This document shows, in pieces, positions 8,401 to 14,920 of a stretch of 15,597 bases of DNA (within the stretch, counting starts at the first letter, position 1; every line of letters begins with the position of its first letter). The stretch spans positions 1-15,597 of the forward strand of contig CAYUYH010000029.1 in the NCBI GenBank assembly GCA_964449175.1. Reading direction: 5' to 3'. The notes beneath the pieces were generated by a model. That model had not been told where the DNA came from, did no database searches, and saw only the letters and a list, made by a program, of their open reading frames with translations. Source of the DNA: CAYUYH01 sp964449175. GTDB lineage: Bacteria; Planctomycetota; Phycisphaerae; SM23-33. The translations under genes and the position numbers were made by a program.

Positions 8401-10521
8401 GGCGATGCCCTTCCACCCGTCCCTGTGCATGAAGGCCACGATCGCCCCGCGCGCGGGACGCGTGCGGAGGGCGCCGGCCATCCCGCCGAAACGCACCGTG
8501 GCGCCCTTGCTCTGCAGGCCGGACCACGTGGCGTCGGCGAACTTGACCTCGGCTCGCTTGGTGGGGCGGACGCCCATCCCTTCTTGGTCAGCCAGGCGCT
8601 TGAGGAACGGCGCGACCTCGGTGATCTGTTTGTACATCGTTCCGCTGTCGAGGGCCTGGAGCGTGTCGGTCGGCATGCCCTGTCGCGGCAGGCGGTCGGC
8701 CACCGTCATCACCGAGAGGTTCCAGATGGCGAATAGGCGGGCGATGGCTGTGCTGTCGACGAACACAGCCGGCGCGAACAGGCGGTTCTCGTATATCTGC
8801 GAGACGGCCCGCGGCTCGAAGTCGGCAACCGCGTCGCCAAGCTCCTTCCAGACGGCCGTCATCGTCTTGAATTGCGCGCCGTATATGCCTTCCTTGTCGT
8901 CCTCCAGCGGGGCGGAGTTGTCGCCGTGGATGAACGTCCAGCGGCTGCCGGCGTCACCCAGGTTCATGCCCATGTGCATGACAATCCAGGTCTTCTCCGG
9001 TCCGAGGGCGTCGTAAATCCGCTTGGCCATCTCGGCTTCCAGCCTGGACTGGACCAGCTCAGCCAGGCGGCGCTGGCACAGGTCCTTGGTGATGACCTGC
9101 AGCCGTTTGAAGTGATCGACGTTCTCCTCGCTGAGCTTCTTGTAACGCAGGTCGCGCTGCACGCCGTTCCATCGCAGGCTTTCGGTGTTCATCGCGTCGA
9201 TTTCCGCCCGCTTCGCCTCCAACTGCGGGCGCAGGGCGTCGGCCTCGGCCGTCAGGCGGGCCTTGACTTGGGGGTCTTCGGCCTTGTCGGCCTTCTTCTC
9301 CAGGCCGGCCAGTTTATGGCTCAGCTCGTCCTCAATGACCCGCTTCGGACGCAGCAACTCATCGATCTGGTCGCCCATGCTCCTGGCCTCGTCCCTGAGC
9401 ATCCGCAAGGCGTGGTCGTAGTACTTCATATCCACGGTCGCCGAGGCCATCATGTCTTCCTGGCTGAGTATGTCCGTGAGCTGCTCGAAGAACTTGCGCT
9501 CCTCGTCGAGTTGCTCGAAGCGCTCTTCCAGGGTCACTTCCGCCAGCTTGGTGTCCTTGGTCTTGCGGTACAGCGCGCCGTAGAAGGCCCGCGCGCCCAT
9601 GTGGTTGAGGGCCTGGGCGTCGAAGAAGCACAGGATCACGTCGCGTCGCGGCGGATTGGCCCGGAGGTACTCGGCCAGTTGCAGCAGGGCGGCGCAGTTG
9701 GCTGCGTCGCGGGCGCCCGGAGACAGCTCGGGCACCTCGCCGTAGCTGTCCAGCGGGGCGGCGAGCAGCAGTGCCTGCCGGCGGGTGTCCTCGCCCATTA
9801 CCGGGCGAGTGCCGCGGACGACGGCGATCACGTTGGTCGCCCGAAACTCCCGCCACCGGCAGGCGGCGCGTATGGTCACCGGCCGCGTGCCCGCGGGCTT
9901 GGTCAGCCCCAACCGGTCGGCCAGCTCGCGCGGCATGTAGAATCGCGGCAGGTTCGCCGGCGTGTTGACGTGCAGGTAGGGCAGGCCCTCGACGGTCTGG
10001 CCGGCGGCTGGGCCGACGAAGATCACCGCCCGGGCGCCGAAGGCGAAGGCGTCCAGCCAGTTCAGCTCGCAGTCGAGGTCCATCAGGACGATCTTGTCGG
10101 CGGGGAAGTTGCTGCCGTACTCGGGCACCTCGCCCTTGCCGACGTAGACGGTCTGTCCGGTCAGCCCCTCAGCCGGGGTGACGGACGCCTGCACGATGTT
10201 GGGCCTGGCCGGCAGGATCGGATAGGCCTTCCCGTCCACCACCAGCTCGCACTCGGTCGTGATCGGCTGGACCACAGGGAAGTCCTGCCGGAACAGCTCG
10301 CCTTCGCCGAAGCCGATCTCCTTGAGCCTGCCGAAGACGTACTTGCCCGCGGCCAGGCTGCCGTTTTCCAGCCCCGCCAGGCGGTTTGGACCCGCGGCCA
10401 GGGCCTCGAGGTCTTTGCGGAACTGGCCCTGGTTGACGGCGGCGTGCAGCGCGCGGGGCAGTCCCGTCGTCGCCATCGCGACCGCCAACAGGACCAGAGA
10501 ACTCGTCAGTCGCCTACTCAT
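5437..10521 (-). CDS. Giant fusion: degenerate M28-peptidase-like domain plus FtsX/MacB-type ABC permease
   Basis: The product is 1694 residues. A signal peptide (1-27, Arg-Arg, hydrophobic core, AlHA end) is followed by an M28-like region with PA-like insert (about 30-320, resuming at 508-645), split by a long charged coiled coil (about 325-505). A further extracytoplasmic region follows (655-940), then helices near 957-979, 990-1009 and 1016-1040. The FtsX unit has a helix at 1087-1107, a periplasmic loop (1108-1395) and helices at 1396-1417, 1440-1465 and 1487-1508, with the family motif REREIYTFSSLGL (1421-1433) and YPAMKASRSANP (1506-1517). A 180-residue soluble C-terminus is unassigned. 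M28 metal ligands are mostly missing: only Asp272 is recognisable, and Ala302-Gln303 replace the Glu-Glu pair. GGAGG eight bases upstream supports the ATG, which overlaps the ATPase gene by 8 bases. It likely acts as a binding and transport subunit, not a protease. Confidence 0.85.
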   Translation of the reverse strand: MSRRLTSSLVLLAVAMATTGLPRALHAAVNQGQFRKDLEALAAGPNRLAGLENGSLAAGKYVFGRLKEIGFGEGELFRQDFPVVQPITTECELVVDGKAYPILPARPNIVQASVTPAEGLTGQTVYVGKGEVPEYGSNFPADKIVLMDLDCELNWLDAFAFGARAVIFVGPAAGQTVEGLPYLHVNTPANLPRFYMPRELADRLGLTKPAGTRPVTIRAACRWREFRATNVIAVVRGTRPVMGEDTRRQALLLAAPLDSYGEVPELSPGARDAANCAALLQLAEYLRANPPRRDVILCFFDAQALNHMGARAFYGALYRKTKDTKLAEVTLEERFEQLDEERKFFEQLTDILSQEDMMASATVDMKYYDHALRMLRDEARSMGDQIDELLRPKRVIEDELSHKLAGLEKKADKAEDPQVKARLTAEADALRPQLEAKRAEIDAMNTESLRWNGVQRDLRYKKLSEENVDHFKRLQVITKDLCQRRLAELVQSRLEAEMAKRIYDALGPEKTWIVMHMGMNLGDAGSRWTFIHGDNSAPLEDDKEGIYGAQFKTMTAVWKELGDAVADFEPRAVSQIYENRLFAPAVFVDSTAIARLFAIWNLSVMTVADRLPRQGMPTDTLQALDSGTMYKQITEVAPFLKRLADQEGMGVRPTKRAEVKFADATWSGLQSKGATVRFGGMAGALRTRPARGAIVAFMHRDGWKGIAVDKSPPGFVDPILCKSNVHGIIEIGPYSTTQYKPPWYIAVLFDHAAVGDIQTESRGLIAAITSTSTLDSGGNNVLTAAPMIFECKSKTLVYYGAERGATPTTTMRALSTAQFPASRSLLCEWQNVTTVFAPADAKGIKLFSKTSLVALNNQETKERYQGVGLSLDDPFDHPPSQPMTAHDLRALNSWRLQLLREVRIHQESLEALNGKAHDLEVDAEASKDKSTVSGYFGTMEAAAAFSRLVYIPLIGVMNDLVAAVVLLLLLAMPFAYALERLLIGTPHIYRQIAWFALFFLLTFALLFTVNPAFKIASTPIIIFLAFAIILLSTLVIFIMVRKLQTEVRKMQGLASTVHSADVSRLSTMMAAVNMGISTMRRRPLRTLLTAATVVLLTFTILTFASFGSKWGIWRSYQGAMTGSLPHAFVRHPLWSPIGKNVYETLRGHLAGEAEVVPRVWVSATATQAQDAHKDGTSLEKLLSDTSINRIVPMAAAIGLDPADLKDPRGNVRQEELLDLFAPNAKVDLLAGDGIFLTQAIADELALTDADIGKTKLLFGGKTFTYGGVIEDRLATATSLDGSDVLPVDYEASAGESDENLKEQAEATVSLIESPDVQSAQFVTFNVDRVVVISPEAAHVLGGTIRAMTIYPAPGKLDALKDVAETATRVTQLPTYVGREGGVYRLIFTSLAKASGWKDLLVPVVLGGLIIFATMLGSVSDREREIYTFSSLGLAPPHVASLFFAEAAMYAVIGGMGGYLLGQIIARLLAWLSATFGWTVPTMNYSSTNAIVTILIVMGTVLISTLYPAMKASRSANPGIQRTWQIPKPKGNVYDLVFPFTVSAYDITGVVSFLTEHFQNFTDTSLGVFATTSCHVFRQKDTDMLGFQATVALAPFDLGVNQRFALLSQPSDIEGIDEVHILIYRLSGSPGDWQRGNRVFINDLRKQLLIWRSLPHEIMDEYRRKTLDAWDELPVEQINQDTIGADAQETIGVTA

Positions 10522-11329
10522 TCTCCTCGCCTCCGATCGCCCCGGTTTCGACCGTCACGTCCGACCGATCGGCAATGCGCTCAACCTGCCCGTCGCGAAT
10601 CCACATGATCCGGTCGGCCATGCTTATCAGCCTGTGGTCGTGCGTGGCGCAGATGATCGTCACTTCCCGCTCGTCGTTGAGCTTCTTGAGGATGTTGTGT
10701 ATCTCGGCGCCGGTCTTGAGGTCCAGGTTGCCCGTCGGCTCGTCGCACAGCAGAATAGCCGGGTTGTTGGCCATCGAGCGGGCGATGGCGGTGCGCTGCT
10801 GCTGGCCTCCGGACATCTCGATGGGCTTGTGGAACCACCGCTCCTTCAGGCCGACCAGGTCGAGCAGGCCCATGCCGCGCTCGCGGGCCTCGTCCGTCGG
10901 CACGCCCGCGAACGCCATCGGCACGGTGACGTTCTCCAGGCAGGTCATGTACTGGACGAGATTGTATGTCTGGAAGATGTAGCCGATCTTGCGACAACGC
11001 AGAAACGCCAGCTCGATGGCGTTGAGCTGGGCGACGTCCACCTCGTCGATGAACACGCGCCCGTCGGTGGGGCTGTCAAGCCCGCCGACCATGTTGAAGA
11101 ACGTGCTCTTGCCCGACCCGGAAGGCCCCATCACGCAGATGAACTCCCCGCGGTAGATCTCGACGCTTACCCCGCGCAGCGCCTCGGTGATCACGGCGCC
11201 CATCTGGTAGGACTTCTTGAGCCTGCGCGTGCGGATGATGACGGGGCGCTCGGCGCCGGCGGCCGGCTTGGCGGCGGTCGCCGCGGCGCTGCCTGCTTCG
11301 GGCGTGTTGGCTGTATTGTCGTCGCTCAT
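10514..11329 (-). CDS. ABC transporter ATP-binding protein, LolD/MacB type (first of two)
   Basis: This 271-residue ATPase energises FtsX-type permeases. It has Walker A GPSGSGKST (68-76), Q-loop Q120, signature MSGGQQQR (172-179), Walker B with CDEP (195-198), D-loop NLD (201-203) and switch His230. A 28-residue Ala-rich, low-complexity N-terminal extension precedes the ABC core and is absent from the other ATPase of the operon; a short acidic tail ends in GEENE. It lies nine bases after the FtsX permease gene and overlaps the start of the M28-FtsX gene by eight bases. It therefore sits between the two permease genes and could serve both. All catalytic motifs are intact, so it should be active. 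The family assignment is secure; the substrate is unknown. Confidence 0.94.
   Translation of the reverse strand: MSDDNTANTPEAGSAAATAAKPAAGAERPVIIRTRRLKKSYQMGAVITEALRGVSVEIYRGEFICVMGPSGSGKSTFFNMVGGLDSPTDGRVFIDEVDVAQLNAIELAFLRCRKIGYIFQTYNLVQYMTCLENVTVPMAFAGVPTDEARERGMGLLDLVGLKERWFHKPIEMSGGQQQRTAIARSMANNPAILLCDEPTGNLDLKTGAEIHNILKKLNDEREVTIICATHDHRLISMADRIMWIRDGQVERIADRSDVTVETGAIGGEENE
10522..10534 (-). promoter_or_regulatory. Strong ribosome binding site inside the ATPase gene
   Basis: GGAGG (10534-10530) and a second AGGAG-like run nearer the start precede the ATG at 10521, all inside the last codons of the upstream ATPase gene. This supports the 8-base overlap and efficient coupled initiation of the very long M28-FtsX protein. 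Confidence 0.65.
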
Positions 11330-11338
11330 GGTTGACCG

Positions 11339-12967
11339 CTATTCGATACGCATCGCTTCCATCGGGGCGAGCCTGGCGGCGACCCAGGCCGGGTAGACGG
11401 CCGCAAGGGCCGAGATCACGACACTCACCACCAGCGCCACCCCCGCAGCCGCCAGGACCGACAGCACCGGCATCGACGCGAACGCCACCAGCCCGTAGCT
11501 GCCCCAGGCCCTCAGCGTGCCCAGCAGCAGCCCGAGCGCCGTGCCGATGGCCCCGCCGGCGACGCCCTGCATGATGGACTCCAATATGAAGTTGATCATG
11601 ATGAACCCGTCGGTGGCGCCCAGGCACTTCATGGTGGCAATCTCGCGGAAACGCTCCGTGACGCTCATCAGCATCGCGTTGGCGATGCCGACGATGCAGA
11701 CGACGAAGCTGACCAGGATCAGCGCCGCAGCCCTGCCGCCGAAGCCGAAGATCCCCTCATCGGACGCGACGTCCGCCAGGCGGCTGTGGATGGTCTCCAG
11801 CCGCGTCTGCTCGAGCACGGATGAGGCCACGTGCTCGACGCGCTGGCTGTCCAGGCCGAGCCGCTTGTCGCAGCCGGTGACCTCCACGAACCACTCCGCT
11901 CCGCTCCGCCCGGCCAGCTCTTTGTAGAGCAACTGGTCGTTGACCTTGGTCAAGCCGACGTCGAGCCTGTTGGCCAGCAGGTTCTTCACGAGCACGGCCG
12001 TCTTGCGTCTCCTGACAACAGGCTGAGCGGCGCCCGCGGCATCGGAGCCGTCCGAGGGTTCCTCGCCGTTCGTCTCGTCGACGGTCTCCTCCGGCTGCTC
12101 GACGGCTGATTCATCCGCCGCAGCCGGTTGTCGCTCGGAAACAGCCGGGCCCAGGTAGAGGGCGACGAGCCTCTTGGCGTCGATGCTCAACGCCGCCTGC
12201 TCGCGAAGTGTCGGCAGGACGTCGTCGGATATGCTGAAGCCCAGCGACCGCAGTTTGTCCAACAGGCCAACGTCGGCCTGCACGAACGCGTCCTGGGGCG
12301 TCTTTCCGCCGGCGAGTACGGTCTTCTTGACCTGCGCGACGGCGGCGGCGTTGCCGGCGAGTATCCTGTCGCGCTGCGGTGATGAGCTTCGCCAGTCCGC
12401 TATGAACTGGCGGAATTCCTCGACCGTGGTGGGCAACTGTCTGGGGGAGGTCTTCAGGCCCTCCTCGAAGGTCTGGAAGTTGGCCTCGTCAGCGAGATAG
12501 GTGACGATCTCGTCGTCCCCCGCTCGCCCGACCAGCACGCGCCGCTGCCCCTCGCTCAGTCGGTCGAAGAACTTCAGGTACCGCTGGTGGGCCCTCGCCA
12601 GGTTGGCCAGGTTGGCGATGGCCGAATCGTCCAGGCCCGACCACGCGGCGTACTCCCGCCAGCGATCGCCGCCCATCTTGGCCGACGCAAGCTCCTTAGC
12701 CAGCGCCAATCGCCCGATCGGCAGCGAGACCCGCGCCACCCAGAACCGCAGGGTCTCCCGTGGCGCGACCCGCTCGCCGATGTCGCTGGCGACCTGGCGC
12801 GCGATAAGCCCGTCGGTGAGCATCACCATCAGGAACGCCCCGGCCAGGGCGATGATCGTGACGGTTATGGAGGCGCGAAACAGGCGGTACTTCAACCCGC
12901 TGCCGACCAGCTCGATGCAGCGGACGAGAGGAAGGTGGACTTGCTCTTTTACCTCGATTGCTCTCAT
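11339..12967 (-). CDS. FtsX/MacB-type ABC transporter permease
   Basis: The 542-residue protein has the standard four-helix FtsX topology. TM1 (about 33-52) is followed by a large extracytoplasmic domain (53-410), TM2 (412-435), TM3 (465-485) and TM4 (505-528). The diagnostic loop after TM2, ERFREIATMKCLGATDGF (438-455), and the C-terminal YPAWVAARLAPMEAMRIE (525-542) are typical of MacB/LolC relatives. The periplasmic domain is longer than the usual MacB core. It contains a mostly helical region (100-275) and an acidic Glu/Ser/Pro linker (about 278-315) before a basic patch RRRK (319-322). Its ATG overlaps the PqqD-like stop by four bases (ATGA), and the ATPase gene follows after nine bases. 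MacB-type permeases move or extract substrates by mechanotransmission rather than by a membrane pore. The substrate here is unknown. Confidence 0.9.
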   Translation of the reverse strand: MRAIEVKEQVHLPLVRCIELVGSGLKYRLFRASITVTIIALAGAFLMVMLTDGLIARQVASDIGERVAPRETLRFWVARVSLPIGRLALAKELASAKMGGDRWREYAAWSGLDDSAIANLANLARAHQRYLKFFDRLSEGQRRVLVGRAGDDEIVTYLADEANFQTFEEGLKTSPRQLPTTVEEFRQFIADWRSSSPQRDRILAGNAAAVAQVKKTVLAGGKTPQDAFVQADVGLLDKLRSLGFSISDDVLPTLREQAALSIDAKRLVALYLGPAVSERQPAAADESAVEQPEETVDETNGEEPSDGSDAAGAAQPVVRRRKTAVLVKNLLANRLDVGLTKVNDQLLYKELAGRSGAEWFVEVTGCDKRLGLDSQRVEHVASSVLEQTRLETIHSRLADVASDEGIFGFGGRAAALILVSFVVCIVGIANAMLMSVTERFREIATMKCLGATDGFIMINFILESIMQGVAGGAIGTALGLLLGTLRAWGSYGLVAFASMPVLSVLAAAGVALVVSVVISALAAVYPAWVAARLAPMEAMRIE

Positions 12968-13371
12968 CGCTCGCTGGCTTTCTCGTCCGTGCCCACGACG
13001 GCCACGACTCCGCGGTGCATCAGTTGCCTGACGAACTGGGTAACGGGAAGCTGCGCCTCGCGGAAGGAGAGCCTGTGGCTGGCGGCGAACTGTTCCACTA
13101 TTGCTTCGATGGTCCGCTTCCCATCACACATCCTCAGCACGCTTGCCCCCACCGGCTCCAGTTCCATCCGCCTTTCCGGGGAGAACGGGAGAACCCAGCT
13201 CAAAGGAGGCACCAGGAATCTTGGCCGAGGTATCGGTACGGACACCAAAGCGCTTCCGTCACGCCTGTTGCTGACTTTCATCGCTTGGTTCACGTACGGC
13301 ACGGCTTGGAGAAACCTAGCGGCCGAGATGGTCTTTTGCAACTGTTTTTGCCTTGGCTGTCGCTTCATCAT
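12964..13371 (-). CDS. PqqD-like small protein (possible peptide-binding RRE fold)
   Basis: This is a 135-residue soluble protein. Its C-terminal half (about 55-127) has the PqqD pattern: a hydrophobic strand, GASVLRMCDGKRTIEAIVEQF (75-95 with the VGxxVLxxCDGxxTIxxIV core), a middle helix, then a final helix ending in LMHRGVVAVVG (117-127). PqqD domains form the RiPP recognition element, a winged-helix that binds leader peptides, but many stand-alone copies have other or unknown partners. The N-terminal 50 residues are basic and unassigned. The open frame extends to 13416, but an ATG at 13371 overlaps the previous stop codon by four bases (ATGA), the same arrangement as at its own 3' end, so this start was preferred. 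A second ATG follows directly. No radical SAM enzyme is nearby, so a PQQ role is not supported. Confidence 0.68.
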   Translation of the reverse strand: MMKRQPRQKQLQKTISAARFLQAVPYVNQAMKVSNRRDGSALVSVPIPRPRFLVPPLSWVLPFSPERRMELEPVGASVLRMCDGKRTIEAIVEQFAASHRLSFREAQLPVTQFVRQLMHRGVVAVVGTDEKASER

Positions 13372-14273
13372 TGGGCTGCTCGGCGGCGTTTCACTTCGCC
13401 GACATGGCGGCAGCATTCCACCTTCGGCTCACCCGGCATGTCCATCTGCCGTTCGGCCGAGACTTGGCTGGCTGAGATGCGATAGATGCGGCTCTCGACT
13501 GGGCACTGCCAGGCCAGGTCCAGCCTCAACCGATGCAGCCCGCGCAGCGAGGCGACGGCGCCGATCTTGCTGAGACTGGTCACGCTACAGCCGCGATGGT
13601 TGCCGACCGTGACCAGCCGGCGGTCAATGATCTCCTTCTGCGCAGCGAGGTCGTCATCCAGCCAGTCGCGCAGGGGCGCGCCCTTCAGCCAGTAGTCCGG
13701 CATGGCCAGCCGCTCGACGGAAAGCTGCGGGCCGGATTTCTCGTCCGTGGCGAACTCCCACTTGACCCGGCCTACCTTCGACTCGCTCTTGCGCAGGTCG
13801 AACTTCGAGGAAAGCTCCAGGGATATGCCCATCGCCCGCCACAGCCGCCTGTCGCCGGAGGCGTCCACGTCCACCGAGGCCAGGATGGCCGACTCCATGC
13901 CGATGTCCCGCCGCTTGGGCCAGACGACCGTCGCCTCGACGAGCATGCGCTGGTCGCGCAGCAGCTTGATGGCGTGGACGATCGTGCCGGGCGGGGCCTT
14001 CCTGACGTACCCGTGCCAGCCGGCGGGGGCGCTGGGCAGGGGCTTGAGTTCCCTGGTCTCGCCCTTGGCGTCGAGGCGGTGCTTTTCCAGCGTCAGCTCG
14101 AGGTTGGGGGGGCGCTTGACCTTGCGCCAGCGGATGTCCAGGCGGTGGTAGCTGCGATCGGCGAAGGCGCACCGCCCCGGCTCCCCGTAGCCGCTGGCCA
14201 ACGCTATCTCCCAGTCGGCCGGGTGGTCGACGCGCAACCCCCGCCAGCTTGTACGCTCAAGGGCCAAGACCAT
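13368..14273 (-). CDS. Soluble protein of unknown family, first gene of the operon
   Basis: I do not recognise this 301-residue protein. It has no signal peptide or membrane segment and should be cytoplasmic. It opens with WRGLRVDHPADWEI (10-23), followed by beta-rich segments with many Trp and Arg, including LDIRWRKV (45-52), VEATVVWPKRRD (112-123) and LDLAWQCPVESRIYRIS (251-267), and ends in a basic tail with paired Cys (287-288). The sequence reads as alternating strands, perhaps two related beta domains split near 150-180. The frame is open to 14405, but the extra 44 residues look non-coding, and a promoter candidate sits inside that extension, so the ATG at 14273 was chosen. The adjacent GGAG is too close to be a convincing ribosome site. 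Its stop overlaps the PqqD-like start, which suggests the two proteins act together. Confidence 0.7.
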   Translation of the reverse strand: MVLALERTSWRGLRVDHPADWEIALASGYGEPGRCAFADRSYHRLDIRWRKVKRPPNLELTLEKHRLDAKGETRELKPLPSAPAGWHGYVRKAPPGTIVHAIKLLRDQRMLVEATVVWPKRRDIGMESAILASVDVDASGDRRLWRAMGISLELSSKFDLRKSESKVGRVKWEFATDEKSGPQLSVERLAMPDYWLKGAPLRDWLDDDLAAQKEIIDRRLVTVGNHRGCSVTSLSKIGAVASLRGLHRLRLDLAWQCPVESRIYRISASQVSAERQMDMPGEPKVECCRHVGEVKRRRAAQ

Positions 14274-14328
14274 CTCCGCCAGGCGGTTGCCATCGGTGTC
14301 ACAATCGCCCGAATGGGGGCGACCTGCC

Positions 14329-14358
14329 AATGTACACCACAGCCGCCCCCCGCGGCAA
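14329..14358 (-). promoter_or_regulatory. Candidate promoter of the seven-gene operon
   Basis: On the minus strand TTGCCG (14358-14353) and TACATT (14334-14329, preceded by TG) are 18 bases apart. Transcription would start near 14322, leaving a leader of about 49 bases before the ATG at 14273. It is the best sigma-70-like pair I see in the divergent intergenic region 14274-14518, but it is only a moderate match. Confidence 0.38.
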
Positions 14359-14380
14359 ACACTTCGTGCACGGGCCCCCC

Positions 14381-14397
14381 GGGCGGGACTGGGCGGG
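14381..14397 (+). other. G-quadruplex motif in the divergent intergenic region
   Basis: GGGCGGGACTGGGCGGG has four runs of three G with loops of 1, 3 and 1 bases, the compact pattern expected to fold stably. It lies between the candidate promoters of the minus-strand operon and the plus-strand membrane-protein gene, in a very GC-rich patch (14371-14425). Other isolated G-runs flank it. Confidence 0.6.
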
Positions 14398-14448
14398 AAC
14401 GTCACCGGACCCCGGGCTGGGAGCGTTCAACAGTATGTTTTCCGTCTC

Positions 14449-14477
14449 TTGTTCTTTCTTACGTACTCGCGTACCTT
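14449..14477 (+). promoter_or_regulatory. Weak candidate promoter for the small membrane protein gene
   Basis: TTGTTC (14449-14454) and TACCTT (14472-14477) are separated by 17 bases, about 42 bases before the ATG at 14519. The surrounding sequence is noticeably more T-rich than the rest of the window, but the -10 match is poor. Confidence 0.22.
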
Positions 14478-14518
14478 ACATCGTCGCGCTATCGCTTGGC
14501 TGAGACTGGGACTCTGCC

Positions 14519-14905
14519 ATGAGTCGGACACGAACCTTGGTCCCGTACCTTTGGGCGGTGGCAATCCTCGTGGGTGCCTGGTACATGGCGCGCACGGTCG
14601 GTACAGATCAGGAACTCGCAAGGAATGCTGACGGGGTGATCCTCCTTGGCATTCTCCTGGGATACTCAATCACACTGGTCGCGTGCTCAAGACGTCGATT
14701 CGCGGCACATCAGCTTGGACACGCCTTGGCGTTCGTTGCAGCCGTCTTCCTGGGTGTTCTGTTGTCAGGCATGGAACGCGATATTCTCATGATCTATTTT
14801 TCTCTGGCTCTTGCGTTCTGGGCGTCTGTCATCGCCGCTGTTGGTGCACTTGTGCTTCTCCTAACACGGTGGATTGTTGCCCAGCGCCCAGCATCCGAGA
14901 GGTAG
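14519..14905 (+). CDS. Small four-helix membrane protein, unknown function
   Basis: The 128-residue protein has hydrophobic segments at about 8-25, 39-56, 65-84 and 90-118. Loops are short: the one around 26-37 carries acidic residues and the one at 57-64 (SRRRFAAH) is basic. By the positive-inside rule the N-terminus (RTR) and the 57-64 loop should face the cytoplasm. I recognise no family. The third position is less GC-rich than in neighbouring genes and the codon choice is more mixed, which may mean a recently acquired or lineage-specific gene. No strong ribosome site precedes the ATG. It is divergent from the large operon and shares its intergenic region, so a linked role is possible but unproven. 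That it is a real gene rests on the clean membrane pattern and on a frame without competitors. Confidence 0.62.
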   Translation: MSRTRTLVPYLWAVAILVGAWYMARTVGTDQELARNADGVILLGILLGYSITLVACSRRRFAAHQLGHALAFVAAVFLGVLLSGMERDILMIYFSLALAFWASVIAAVGALVLLLTRWIVAQRPASER

Positions 14906-14920
14906 TCCGCCCCTCAGAAC

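Noticed and set aside
5461..8736. A 1091-codon plus-strand open frame
   Set aside because: It lies entirely antisense to the M28-FtsX gene, has low-complexity Arg/Gly/Glu/His-rich content typical of GC-rich shadow frames, and shows no domain pattern.
8872..10608. A 578-codon plus-strand open frame
   Set aside because: It is antisense to the same fusion gene and the end of the ATPase gene, with shadow-like composition; the minus-strand reading has signal peptide and M28-like pattern.
12964..13371. PQQ biosynthesis operon
   Set aside because: Only a PqqD-like domain is present; no PqqA, PqqB, PqqC or PqqE homologue is in the window.
13372..13416. Longer start for the PqqD-like gene
   Set aside because: The extra 15 residues lie inside the end of the preceding gene, while the ATG at 13371 makes a neat four-base stop/start overlap.
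14274..14405. Longer start for the first operon gene
   Set aside because: The added 44 residues look non-coding, run through the G-rich block and candidate promoter, and precede the first structured segment.
14330..14503. Short plus-strand frame as a possible RiPP precursor near the PqqD-like gene
   Set aside because: It has no convincing ribosome site, no core/leader pattern or Cys/Ser-rich tail repeated elsewhere, and it overlaps the operon promoter on the opposite strand.
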